The notes below the pieces were generated by a model that did no database searches, was not told where the DNA came from, and saw nothing but the letters and a program-made list of their open reading frames with translations. Positions 23,438 through 34,345 of a DNA stretch of 64,000 bases are shown here, in pieces (position 1 is the first letter of the stretch; the number at the start of each line of letters is the position of its first letter). This stretch comes from Elmis aenea. Lineage: Eukaryota > Arthropoda > Insecta > Coleoptera > Elmidae. Location of the stretch: the NCBI GenBank assembly GCA_947652605.1, contig OX393578.1, positions 57,791,415 through 57,855,414 on the forward strand, in the 5' to 3' direction. The position numbers were made by a program, and so were the translations under genes.

Positions 23438-25598
23438 CAGAGCTGGGCATTACTTAAGTATTTTTGTACTTCAGTACTTTTTCAAGTACTTTTCCGGAAC
23501 TTAAGACTGGTACTGCAGTACATTTTAAAATTAGGTACTTAAGACTTGAATCTCAAGTACTTCGGTGAAGTACTGGTCCTTATTACTTGTATTAGTACTT
23601 CAGTACCACAAAAATTACTTAAGTACTTTGTAAAATACTGCAGTACAGTGCAAAGTACTTAAGTACTTTTAGTGAACACAAGTACTTTTTAAGATATTAG
23701 GTTTTATAAGATAGGAACTGTGGTTTTCAACGTGTTAAAACTTTTCTAAAGTTTTAAACACAACCCGCATTGGAGTGCATAGAATAGCTACAGTTAAAAA
23801 GATAGTGTGTGTGTAGTAATACAGACAACAGTTTTATTAAATATTTTATTGAACTCAACCAAAAATACGCTAAAAATTTTGTTTGGGAAATTAGAAATTA
23901 AAAATGCTGTTAATAGTATATTATGCAACAAGTTTTATAAACGTCAGTTTAGACGCGAGTTTGTTTAGGCACGAGCGGAGCGTAGCGGAGCGAGTGTTTA
24001 GACACACGAGCTTCTAAAGACGTTTGTTAACGAGTTACATACTATACTTTTTCTATGACCACAGATTGAGACAAAATATTTAGTTTTATTAAATACAATA
24101 AACATTATAACACTATTTAGGTACATACAAACAAATACACTTTAAGGTTATATGATTGAAAATGACAAGTAAAGTGACGTAAATTCAAACAAGAGCCACC
24201 TGTGCTAAATATACGGTTGCTAAATTCAGGCCCCGGAGCGTGTTTAAAGACTGTTGACTAACTTCAGCCCGTGCTTAATAGCCATTGGCTAACTTCAGAC
24301 GAGCTCTTTAAACACACCTTGACAAGCCGTATTTAAAACATCATTTAGCGTCATGGTTATCAGTACGCTAAATGACGTTTTAGTAACGGGAGTAGAAAAA
24401 GATATTAATACCGAATACTTAGAAGAATACTGCTTAATCATGGAACCTCTTGCAGCAACAATTATTGATCTATTGCAAGAAAAACAGTCAACATACTACA
24501 GGTGTATTCGGTATATATTATCAAGTTTAGTATAACTTAAAGTCAAATTTGAAAAAGTCAAATTTAAAACATACAACAATAATTTTAAATGCTTGTATTA
24601 TCATTAGTTTACGCAATTTTTTTTAAACTTATAATTTAAATCCAGAAATAAACGACGCAATTGTTGCTACAGTGACATTACCAAACTTTAAGTTAAGATG
24701 GTTCAGTGCAATAGAAGACAATGTCAACCTAACTAGAAAAGATATTCAAACGATAATAATAAATATCTTGGTACCTACATAACATTTTATTTCGTTTCTG
24801 TTTCAAAAATATGTTGTAGTTTGTGTGAGATGTGAATATTATATAACATTTGTTTTTTCGCAAGTACTTGGCACTTTCATTTAAAAATTAAAATTATATA
24901 TTTTTTTATTATGTACCACTTTTTTATTTGTTGTTTATATAAAAATAAAATTTATATTTCGACATATTATTTTTGTTTGTTTTATATGTAGGTACTATAG
25001 CAATTCATTCACTTTGTATGTGACCACGGTTAAAATAATAAACTAAACAAAAATTTTAACTTTAATCGAAATTTTACAAATGGTAGAAAACAATTCTAAA
25101 TTTTAATCAAAACCCACAATACAGTATAAAATTCTTATCAAATAAAATTTTCTTATATATCTTTACCATAAACAGGAATATTTTTTATTGTTATTGCTTG
25201 TTATTAATAAATAAATATGTATATTTCAACTTTTGTTAAACGATAGCACTTAATTTATAAAACTTTAAATACAAGTGGGTACATCTAAAGACTAGTTACA
25301 AAGCAAATTGTATAAGAAAATTTGATGTACCCACATAATTATGCGTTATTACATTTTGTTTTAAATATTTTCTTGGACACAATCGCTAGAAATAGTTATA
25401 CAATAATTTAATAAATAATATCTGCAAAAAGTACTTGAAAAGTACTTGAGAAATACTTAAGTACTTTTTGCAAGTACTTGTACTTAAGAATCAGTACTTT
25501 TAAAAATAGCGGTACTGGTACTTAAAATCCAAGTACTTCTCATAAGTACTTAAGACTTTAGACTTAAGTACTTTTTGGCCAGTACTTGCCCAGCTCTG
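23438..25598. mobile_element. hAT-type element with AGTACT-rich ends
   Basis: The ends are CAGAGCTGGGCA and TGCCCAGCTCTG, a 12-bp perfect TIR. The flanking 8 bp are identical, CTACTGGG at 23430-23437 and 25599-25606, the 8-bp duplication expected of hAT elements. Both subterminal regions (about 23450-23690 and 25430-25590) carry clustered AGTACT hexamers, nine by my count on each side, most within AAGTACTT. The interior holds hAT transposase remnants (24395-24780) and an odd GC-rich patch at 23940-24345. Its transposase is broken, so it would depend on another element. Confidence 0.92.
24395..24780 (+). pseudogene. hAT transposase remnant
   Basis: The first block, 24395-24505, reads EYLEEYCLIMEPLAATIIDL then LQEKQSTYY, which fits the 'Y...M.PLA.ALD.LQ.E....YYG' region of hAT transposases. 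The frame then breaks. A second block at about 24645-24775 reads INDAIVATVTLPNFKLRW then FSAIEDNVN, the 'P.FKLRW' segment. Between them is about 130 bp of damaged sequence. Neither the DDE catalytic residues nor the BED finger is present. It lies inside, and on the + strand of, the element 23438-25598. Confidence 0.7.
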
Positions 25599-25606
25599 CT
25601 ACTGGG

Positions 25607-27609
25607 GCCTTGTTGGAAAAGTATAGATAAGTAAGGCTGGCGTCCTCGTACATTGGCGTCCCTAGGCAATTGACCAGAGTCACCTGATGGTAAAACCGAT
25701 CCTGACTTTAAACCCCTGCGTACGCGTTGTACGTTAGCCATTTATTGAGCAGGCTTTGAGAATTAAAAATATGGGATATTTTGCGTATCAAACTTCCTTT
25801 CAGTATATGATTAAATTGTGGCATCGTTTTTATGGGAATCGGCTTCGTACTGAGCAGAATTAGTTAAACTCTCAGTTATATATAACAAACACTCCGAACA
25901 ATGGTCATGTGAAAACGGATGACTGTTAAACAACAGCATTAACAAGACTTATAAGATTGAGTGTCTGTGAACAAGACGAGATAATCTGAATCCCGTCAAG
26001 ATTACAGCCAGAGCCAACATTTCAGCGCACATCAAAATGTACTTAAATAAAACTTTATTTTGTTATTATGAAAATTTCAATTACGCTTTGTCAAAATGAG
26101 AGATCTGTAAACGCAGCTATCTGGAATTATGAATTTACTCGTACCAATTGTATTCGAAATTATTTCAGACATAATAATTTGCCCCTGGCGAAATATTTAA
26201 TTAAATCGTTGTTTGGCTTGTATCAGACTCCCGTTTCTTATTAAGATGAGAGAATTACATATTTAAAACTGAAACGTAATTTTCATTGTGGGGTTTGCAT
26301 CTGAACGACGTTGTATTAAATTCTTTCATATATCATGTAATATAATTACTGCACAAACCACTAAACAATGTATTTGCTTTGATTCGCGAATAATTGTTCG
26401 GTCAAAAACATGTTTTGATTGTGAATTAAATCGAAATTTGAGATCCTCTTGCTCGTTAAAATTAAATTAACTGAAAAGTACTTTTCCCAGAGAAGGCAGT
26501 AATTGTAAATTCTGGTCACTTTAGCGAAATTTTCAGACCTTTCATAATGTTTATGAAGATGAACACTTACTTGCATTATGTTAATTGGTTATTCGATATT
26601 AAACAGATTGTTTGTTCGACATTAAACAGAACAGAGAATGAATGATTATTATTTGAAGTACGAACAACAAAGCCAATTGCTTTTGCATAAATTTTTTTTT
26701 TTAATTCTCCAAAATATTGAGACGACAACCGCTTTAGCACTTTTTTAATTGTTCCTAAAATTCTTTTGTTTAAATTTAATCAATTTAAAGTGATTAATAA
26801 TTATTAAGGGTGCATTTAGCTTGGGTATGAAATTTTAAACCATTTGCTTTAGTTTAAAAAAATTTGGATTTTTCTCAAAAGAAAGTGCACTTTACATTCC
26901 TGCGATATGACCCCTAATTTTTTTTTGTGGGCCGATAAGTTGGCTTTGGAATAGTTGAATGTGCTTTGTAATAAGATATCACTTGTCATATCTATTTTTA
27001 TAAATAACTCAGAAAATCGAGAAAAATCGTAAAAACCAGTATTAAATAGTTAGCTATGAAATATGTACGGGACAAGTTGGCTTTGCAATAGCCAAGGGTG
27101 TTTTTTTTCTCAAACATCTTTATCATATTCGTTTAAATTAATAGCTTAAGAAATTAGGAAATAAATGTTTTATTAACATCAATTTAATATAGCTATGAAA
27201 CTTGCATTGTTAATAACTAAATATTTCCGAGAAAAACATTTATGTTTGTGTAATATTCTCAACTGCGAAAGAGGAAATAATACTTTTATAGAAGATGTAC
27301 AAACAGTTGTCAGTTACGATTTAAATATAATTTTGATCTGCATAGCTGCCTTTTCTCAGGAAACAGCCCTAGGAACATTTGCTTAGCTTCTACACAATTT
27401 TTATGGCGAAAAATCTAGCATCTCAACATGTAAAATTTTTCATTATTTGTAAATGTAGCCATAATTATAACAGAATTAAGACAAAGACCATTAGATCACA
27501 GGACAATATTATAAAATTGTAATTAAATTATACCGCAAACAAATGAATTTAATTAGTTGTTTATTGTTTTTTTTTCTTACATTACCTACTTGAAAAATGT
27601 CTTCTCTTA
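25607..27609. other. Unassigned AT-rich sequence
   Basis: No gene, RNA or transposon end was recognised. Short open frames here have no recognisable domain. Confidence 0.35.
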
Positions 27610-28027
27610 TATACAGGGATGCGCAATAGTATGGAAACAGACAGATATGTAGAAAACTAGTGCAAAAATAACAATAAAATTGTGTATCTGAGTGTTGGAA
27701 TTTTTCGGTTTCGATGAAAATATTAAGGTTGCAACACGACTTCCGGTTCTACCGGAAACGGACTCAAACTTTAAAATTCTAAATAGAACCCTGTATATTG
27801 TTACACTTTTGAATTCCTCTTAAAAGTAAATTTAAAAAATGTAAAAGGTTATATTGGTCTAAAGCCAACCGTTTTCGTAAAATTTACATTTTTGTGAAAA
27901 TTTTGAGCGTTACAGCACCTTAAATGTTTTTCAACATTTAAGTTATTTAAAAAGGCAGTAGAAAATCTTTTAAAAATTGTCCAAAGATTAATTAATATTT
28001 TGCGCTAGCTAAATTTTAAAAATATTA
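27610..28027 (+). repeat. Dispersed repeat (family also at 52070)
   Basis: Shared with 52070-52440: TACAGGGATGCGCAATAGTA versus TACAAAGATGTGCGAAAGTA; ACGACTTCCGGTTCTACCGG versus ACGACTTCCGGTTTAACCGG; and AACCGTTTTCGTAAA followed by TGGAAATTTTGAGCG-like text. An AACCCTGTATATTG string lies inside at 27788. No coding is visible; it is probably a non-autonomous DNA element. Confidence 0.65.
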
Positions 28028-28369
28028 TACAGGGCGTTTCTTACTCTTGGTCAAACTTGTGAAACTTTAAACATCGATAACTCAATTTTCTTAAATACAA
28101 CACGGTATTTGTTTTTACATAGTCTTGTAAAAAATTTTATTAAAAACATCCACCATGTTTCATACCTAAAACTAATATTTTTTGAGATATCGCGATTTTA
28201 TTTTATTGTAAATTATTCGGCCAACGTAAAATTTCGAGTAGGCTGTGAAGGAAGATAGCAGTAATTTTGGAACAATTGACAGATCAAAACAAGAAAGTTA
28301 TATATTATCTTTTCTTCACTTATTTCGACATTTCTGTTAATGTAATTTACCATTTTTACGTTTTAATTG
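28028..28369. other. Possible element end (ATACAGGGCG)
   Basis: ATATTATACAGGGCGTTTCT near 28023 resembles the recurring TACAGGGTG terminus. The following 340 bp hold no recognised homology and no matching right end was found. Confidence 0.3.
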
Positions 28370-28675
28370 CGTGCTTCTCCGGAACCGTTTAAGACTTTTT
28401 CAAAAACTTTGCACCATTTTACTTGCAAAGGATGCACGCATTGGTGAATAGAAGAATTTCGATTATATCTCTGACGGTTTCATAGCCAACGCGATCGCAA
28501 AAAGTACCTTTATTATTCAACGTTTCAGTTTTCCCCCTATTTTTCCGAAGGAAATGGCCAGTGGCACGTATAACTCTGCAAAACATTTACTTTTGATGTT
28601 CTTGATGCAATAAACACAGCCTTGATCAGATTCTAGCGACCACATATCGTGACCCTTCCTTGTAGAATATTTTTA
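28370..28675 (+). mobile_element. Half copy of the GATCGC foldback family
   Basis: It starts with GTGCTTCTCCGGAACCGTTT and runs through ATTTTACTTGCAAAGGATGC, CCAACGCGATCGCAAAAAGT and CCGAAGGAAATGGCCAGTGG to the terminus ATATCGTGACCCTTCCTTGT. This is the right arm of the complete element at 32255-32946; the inverted partner arm is missing. Confidence 0.8.
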
Positions 28676-29899
28676 AAAGTAGATATAGCAAGTGATATAC
28701 TACCTATTCGAAAGGGAAAAAAAGCTCATTTAACTATTGCTTGACTATAACTTGACGGTTCATAAAAAACGATAAAATTGGAAGTAATATCTTAAAAATA
28801 GACCCAAAAAAATCTAAAATAATACTTTTACATACTACATAAAAAAGTACCTCAAGTGCAAAAATAAAATAGATCTAATAATAAACACAAAGTTATGAGA
28901 GAAAAAAGATATTCAACATTCTCATATTGTTTTCTATAAATTCTGAAGTACCAGGAATTTTGTAATCTCAAAAATAGATTGTTGATCCTCTTATCCTTTG
29001 GAATAATTCATCAATTTTAAGCAAACTTGTATCTCTTATAATAAGCGAGATTTTCAGGATGGGGATCCTGAAAATGTTATCTGGGGCACCTTTATATAAT
29101 TTTCTTGCATTTTTTCAATTTTTAATGCAAATGTTTACTCGTTATTTTAACCAATTACATAACCTTAAACTTTCCACTAATTTTAACACCTAAGGATAAT
29201 TTTTTCCTGTTTAATTTTACGATAAACATTAATTGAACTAATGCAGAATTAAATTAACGCTTCATTTATCTTTAACCTCCAAGTATAATCCACTTATTCT
29301 TGCACTCAAAATTTTCCATGCATTATATTCCCTACGTTTATCATCTCATTTTCCTCATATGATGTCGTGAATCTGTTTTATTACAGCAGTTATATCAGCT
29401 GTAGCTAGATTTTCCGGCGAACACGATCCATCGCATTGCTAAATAATTAATATCGGTCGCTATGCGGGCCATATGTCGAGTTTGTTTAGTTTTATTTGAC
29501 GCTAATGAAGGCAGAAACACATGAAAACTTCCTAAAACACGTTTTTAGTAGTTCTGATGAAATTTCGTCGGCAATAATTTAGCAAACGTCAATAGTAAAC
29601 AAGTTTCAAGTTTAGGAACCTGACATATGTTTTAAAATTTGTATGGAAAAAAGTGTAACTGAATTTGTGTCCTTTTACAGGAAAAGTTTTTATACAGGGT
29701 GTGCTTAAATTAATAATATTATTTAAAAATAAAATAATATTGAAAAGTCTTATAGTGACGTTGCTCTTTGCAAGATTTTAACTATTTTGTTACAAAAGTG
29801 ATAACCAAGAGATTGTTAGCCATCAAAAGATGTATGGAATTATAAATAATAAATATGCATTTTTCCAAGTATGAGTATGTCCTAATTTCCTAATGAAAT
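28676..29899. other. Unassigned AT-rich sequence
   Basis: A TATACAGGGTGTGCTTAAA string at 29692 looks like a lone element end. A splice-acceptor-like site at 29377-29386 is discussed as a weak Beat exon candidate. Otherwise nothing is recognised. Confidence 0.35.
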
Positions 29900-30150
29900 A
29901 TTGTAAGAACATGTTTCTCTTCTTAACCGGTTGCTCTTGCACCTTTCGGTGTCGAAGTATGCTTTTCTATTTCTGTATTAAGTTTCTCCACTCCTGCCTA
30001 TCGTTAGCTAATTGTGGCACATCTCTCCAGCTGACTCCTTTTCTTCTAGTCTCTGCCTCACTTCTTTTTCCCATTTTATTCTTCGCCTTTCTTTATTTCT
30101 TTTTCCATCCATCTGCATTTTCCATTCTATTTTCGCGTATCTAGTACAAA
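29900..30150 (-). mobile_element. LINE 3'-end fragment (same family as 60765-61130)
   Basis: On the - strand this is the C-terminal tail of a LINE ORF2. It matches the better-preserved copy at 60765-60965 over GTCGAAGTATGCTTTTCTAT, CACTCCTGCCTATCGTTAGC and TCTCCAGCTGACTCC. The KWEKEVRQRLEE-type region is still readable in the translation. The + strand frames here are shadows. Confidence 0.7.
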
Positions 30151-30829
30151 GTTCTCAGCGAACTGTTACAGTACGTATCAAAATTAATTTGTATAAAATT
30201 AATTAGTGGCTAAAACTCCACAGCGTAAAAGGAGAGCTTTAATCCTTGTTCTGTTTTATTTCTTTAGGGACATTTTCCTATTAAATACTTAACCAATTAC
30301 TGAAACGCCATAATGTAATAGCAGGAATCTTATTCCAAATTACATCACATCTTAGTATCAGCGTACGGCCTGAAAGTGATAGTTCGATATTATCTTAATT
30401 AGAAAACACGATAACGGTGTAGTATTCAAAGGACAAGCTGTCAAAGGACCTAGAGAGAGCCACCCTTGTCATTAAGATGTACACGTTACCTTTAACCTCT
30501 GTGGCGCACCGCTTTCAGCCGACTGGTTGGGAAATACATGTCTTAATTTTTCGGTTACAGCTCACAAAATCTACACTTAATTATCTGGCCGTGACAGTTT
30601 TGTCGAACTTACTTGTTGCTTCATTTAATTTAAGTTTCTTAGAGCGCAAAAAATGTCTTGTTATATTTTTACGCCGGTATTTAAAATAGCTTTAGGAGTT
30701 GCACTGAAAATCAATTAATTTTAATCAACAAGGCAGAGCTTAAAGCGAATCAATTTCGAAGCAGTTAAATTTAAAAAAACGGTGCTTTTTCATAAGCTTT
30801 CATTTATAATTGGAGAGTTTTTTAAGTAC
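30151..30829. other. Unassigned sequence
   Basis: No gene or repeat was recognised. The 70-codon open frame at 30477 has no recognisable domain. Confidence 0.3.
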
Positions 30830-30945
30830 ATGTTCTTACAAATGAGATGATTAAGTACATAAGAGTAAATGGAAGGAAAATGCTGCTAAAAATAGTAAAT
30901 AAAGCATGGCAGGAAAAAGATATTCCAAACAACTGGAGGTATTTG
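30830..30945 (+). mobile_element. LINE fragment (pre-RT linker)
   Basis: LTNEMIKYIRVNGRKMLLKI then VNKAWQEKDIPNNW is the conserved 'E.LKY....LL..I..AW....IP..W' linker just upstream of RT in RTE-like LINEs. The related text LLLRIVNLAWKYKKLPEDW occurs on the - strand at 57625-57690. Homology ends after NNW. Confidence 0.65.
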
Positions 30946-31298
30946 TTATATAACCGATATTTAAGACTGGCTATAGTAAAAAATGCGAAGTTTAAATTAC
31001 AATCTACACACACGAATTATTTAAAAATTACCTGATAATACCTTTTTTTGTATTCTTTACAGTTAAAAAGATATTTATGCCTAAAAGAGTTTGTAATTTT
31101 TCAGTTATATCGTATTCTTTTTAGAAATTTGGCTACTCCGTTTAAATTTGTGAGGCCAATTCAAATCTCTTGTAATTCTTTTTAGCTTTGTTGCATAAAA
31201 CGACTCTCCAATTCGTTAAGTACCAAAGGTACTCTTGCAAAGCTGTGAATTCGGTCACCAAATTAATCACTTAATCATCTTAAATTTATTTATTTTTT

Positions 31299-31412
31299 AA
31301 TAATTTGGTTTAACACATTTTAAACTTTACTTTAAACTGTACAACACAAGACTAAATATCACTAAAATTGTTTAAAGTAAAGTTTAAAAGGGTTTAAGCC
31401 AAATTAACTCAT
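31299..31412. repeat. Short inverted repeat (about 40-bp arms)
   Basis: AATTTGGTTTAACAC...TTTAAACTTTACTTTAAAC on the left is inverted as GTTTAAAGTAAAGTTTAAA...GGGTTTAAGCCAAATT on the right, with about 35 bp between. It is AT-rich, so the strength is moderate. It looks like a small miniature element. Confidence 0.55.
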
Positions 31413-32254
31413 TATTTGATAACCATTTTCTCAAAATATAGATTTATTCAATGTTTTAATGAATTTAAATACTTTTAATTGTTTCTTAAACCATTTCTTA
31501 AAATTGTAAAAATGGTTTTTAATAATATTGCGATAATTGGAAACCCCTAATAGCTAAAAAATGTTTTTGAATATTTTTATGTTATTGCTCGTGTGGACGA
31601 TTTTTCTTCGCACCCTTCGACTTTTATCTTTTTCTGTTTCCAAGATAATTTTCAACGCCCTCTCTATATTATGGTTAACAACTTGTAAATAACAAACAAC
31701 AATCGTATTTCTCTTTTTTAAATAAATCTCCTGGGTGCGACAAGTTCTAAAGGTTTAGTACCACTGCTGAAGGATACCGAGATATAGTGACAACTTTAAC
31801 CCTGTTCAGTAGACTCTCTGAGGAATTAGGGAGGATCTGTCTTCTTCTTATACTCAGGAGAATTGTCACCAACTTAAGACAGAGCTGGCGAACCGTGTAG
31901 ACGTGCGTTGAATACATCCATCATCACTTGGAGAATTAGGTTATTTCCCACTTCAGCAAACGGGAAAGTGACAATTATCAAACCAGGATTACTCTCAGAC
32001 GACGACCGATAGTGACAACGAAGTCGCTCGAATAAATTCTGCTAAACTTATTCCGATAAAGTTTTTAAATCAATTTAAACACCCAAATTACGGTGAGCCC
32101 AGATTTTGTTGTATTATCCATGCCCTTAAATATTCACAGGAATAAAACAGCAACGAAATTTTGTAGATATTATTTTCATAATCCTGTTTGGGGCCTGCTT
32201 GACCAACTTTAGATGACAGTCGATCAATACAATTTTTATGTATTTCATTTCCTT
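31413..32254. other. Unassigned sequence
   Basis: No coding region or element boundary was recognised. Confidence 0.3.
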
Positions 32255-32946
32255 ACAAGGAAGGGTCACGATATGTTGTCGCTAGAATCTGATCAAGGCT
32301 GTGTTTAATGCATCAATAACATCAAAAATTAATGTTATGGAGAGCTATACTGGTCATATCCTTCGGAAAAATAGGGGCAAAACTGAAAAGTTGAATAATA
32401 AAGGTAACTTTTGCGATCGCGTTGGCCATAAAACCATTAGAAATAAAATCGACATTTTTGTATTTACCAATGCGCCCATTCTTTGCAAGTAAAATGTTGT
32501 AAGGTTTTTGAAAAAACTTTAAACGGTTCCGGAGAAAAACGTCAAAAACGAAACCCCTGCAAAAGCGCTATGATTTGAGAAGTTGTATAACTAAATCTAT
32601 GCGTCTTGCACACGCACAGGCGTTTAACATAGGGGAAACCGTTTTTACAAGACCCCGTTTTTCTCCGGAACAGTTTAAGATTTTGTCAAGAACTTTGCAT
32701 CATTTTACTTGTAAAGGATGTGCGAATTGGTAAATACAAAAATTTCGATTTTATCTCAGACGGTTTCTTAGCCAACGCGATCGCAAAAATTACCTTTGTT
32801 TTTCAACTTTTCAGTTTTTCCCCTATTTTTCCGAAGGAAATGGCCAGTGGCACGTATAACTCTGCAAAACAGTTTTGATGTTCTTGATGCAATAAACACA
32901 GCCTTGATCACATTCTAGCGACAACATATCGCGATCTTCTCTTGTT
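32255..32946. mobile_element. Foldback element, complete copy (GATCGC family)
   Basis: The left arm (32255-about 32540) begins ACAAGGAAGGGTCACGATAT and the right arm (about 32659-32946) ends as its inverse, ACATATCGCGATCTTCTCTTGT. GCGATCGCGTTGGCCAT on the left pairs with GCCAACGCGATCGC on the right; TTCTCCGGAAC closes the inner ends. The centre is about 120 bp. Two half copies lie at 20140-20370 and 28370-28675. No transposase was found. Confidence 0.85.
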
Positions 32947-33280
32947 AAAAGGAGGCTTTTTTGGCCTGTCCGAAGGTTGTCCTTCCTCATTGCTAGTACA
33001 ACCACATTTATAGTACGCAATTTTTGTTTTAAGTGATTAAAACGATGGGGAAGGACTTACATAAAGTAAAATTCAACTCAGTTTTTATTTTAGTTAGGGC
33101 TAAACCCTTGCATGGAAGTGTTTTTTCACTTCACGACTTCGGTGTTCTCCAAAGACAGAAACTGTTTATTTTGGCGGACTGTCAGTTAAAAACTACTTGC
33201 CATAAACTTATAATACTACACAGTCAAACTAACTAACTAATCCTAAAGCATTTGTTTACCCTTTCGAGTGTAGGGCCAAT
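32947..33280. other. Unassigned sequence
   Basis: No coding region was recognised between the foldback element and the LINE ORF1. Confidence 0.3.
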
Positions 33281-33469
33281 TCTTTTTTTTTAATTTCCTT
33301 TCACATGTCCTTTATCATTGCTTGGGTCCTCTTGTTATTTTTTCTTATTTCTGGTTTTTACATTTATTTTTTAATTTATTTTTTTTCTCCTGCCCTTTTT
33401 CTTTGCCTGTATCGTTGTCCTATTATTTCTGTTATTCTTTATTACCAGTTTTTTGAAGGTTGATGGTTT

Positions 33470-34345
33470 GTTGTTTAATTTTCTCTCAGCTTTTCCAGCT
33501 CCCTGTCTCATTTCCAATTGTTTCCATCATTTGTGACCTTTTGATATCCTGTTTTCGTTGTTCTTCCTTTGTGTTTGTCTTCTTCCGCTATTTGTTTTAG
33601 TTTCTTTTGAATTTCCACTTCCCCCTTCGTCATTTCGTTGTTTATATAAACTATTTCTTGACGTTCCTTTAACTTATATTCATTGTCTTTTCTTTTTCTA
33701 GTGGTTTGTCTAGCTGTAACTTACATGCTTTTGTTTTTATCTGTATGTCGTTTTTAATCTGAATTATCATACCTGTTCCTCTTTCAATAAGGCGTTCAAA
33801 TTCATGTATAAGGTCTGCTTTGTTATCAGTTTTTATCTCCAAGCCTGCCACAACCATATTATTATTGGTTCTATCTTTTTCCAATCTTCTAACTATATCT
33901 TCTACGGATTTCATCTTCTGTTTTTTTTTTTCATTTTTCAGCAATTCATTTTAGTTCCTTCAGTTCCTCTTGATAAGACCGCTGGACATGCTTTAGTTCT
34001 TTTTTATCTCTCATTATTTTCTTGATCATGTTCGTAAGCGTATCCGTCTTATCTTCTTTCTTTTGAGGTGTCCTGTTAATCTTTTTACTCCCTTTTGATG
34101 TGTCTTTTATGTCCTGTTCTCTTTTCCTTTTCGAGTCTCCCAACGTAAACTCGTCGCTCTTGGAATGTTTTTCTTCTTTCATATATTTCTTTGCTTCCTT
34201 AATCATGTTCGTCCGCACATTACTTTATTTCGTATCTTTCGACGTATATTCGTCGCTCTTTCATCCTGCAGCACCACTCCTTCTTCGTTGTAGCATAAGT
34301 TTTCGCCCACCTTCTTTTCTGTCAGTATATTAGAAGCTTCTCTTT
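33470..34345 (-). pseudogene. LINE ORF1-like coiled-coil protein, broken
   Basis: Read on the - strand in three overlapping frames. The first (34218-33946) is Lys/Glu-rich: SKSDEFTLGDSKRKREQDIK and a helical stretch ending QRSYQEELKELK. The second (33944-33669) has DIVRRLEKDRTNNNMVVAGL, then KADLIHEFERLIERGTGM. The third (about 33680-33475) has VYINNEMTKGEVEIQKKLKQ and KTGYQKVTNDGNNWK. The 'LE...R.NN.VV.GL' turn after a coiled coil and the late 'IYIN.DMT..E..IQKKL' block match ORF1 proteins of insect LINEs, which bind element RNA. At least two frameshifts break it. A partial internal duplication of the SDE.T..D.K segment lies at 34245-34275. Confidence 0.65.
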
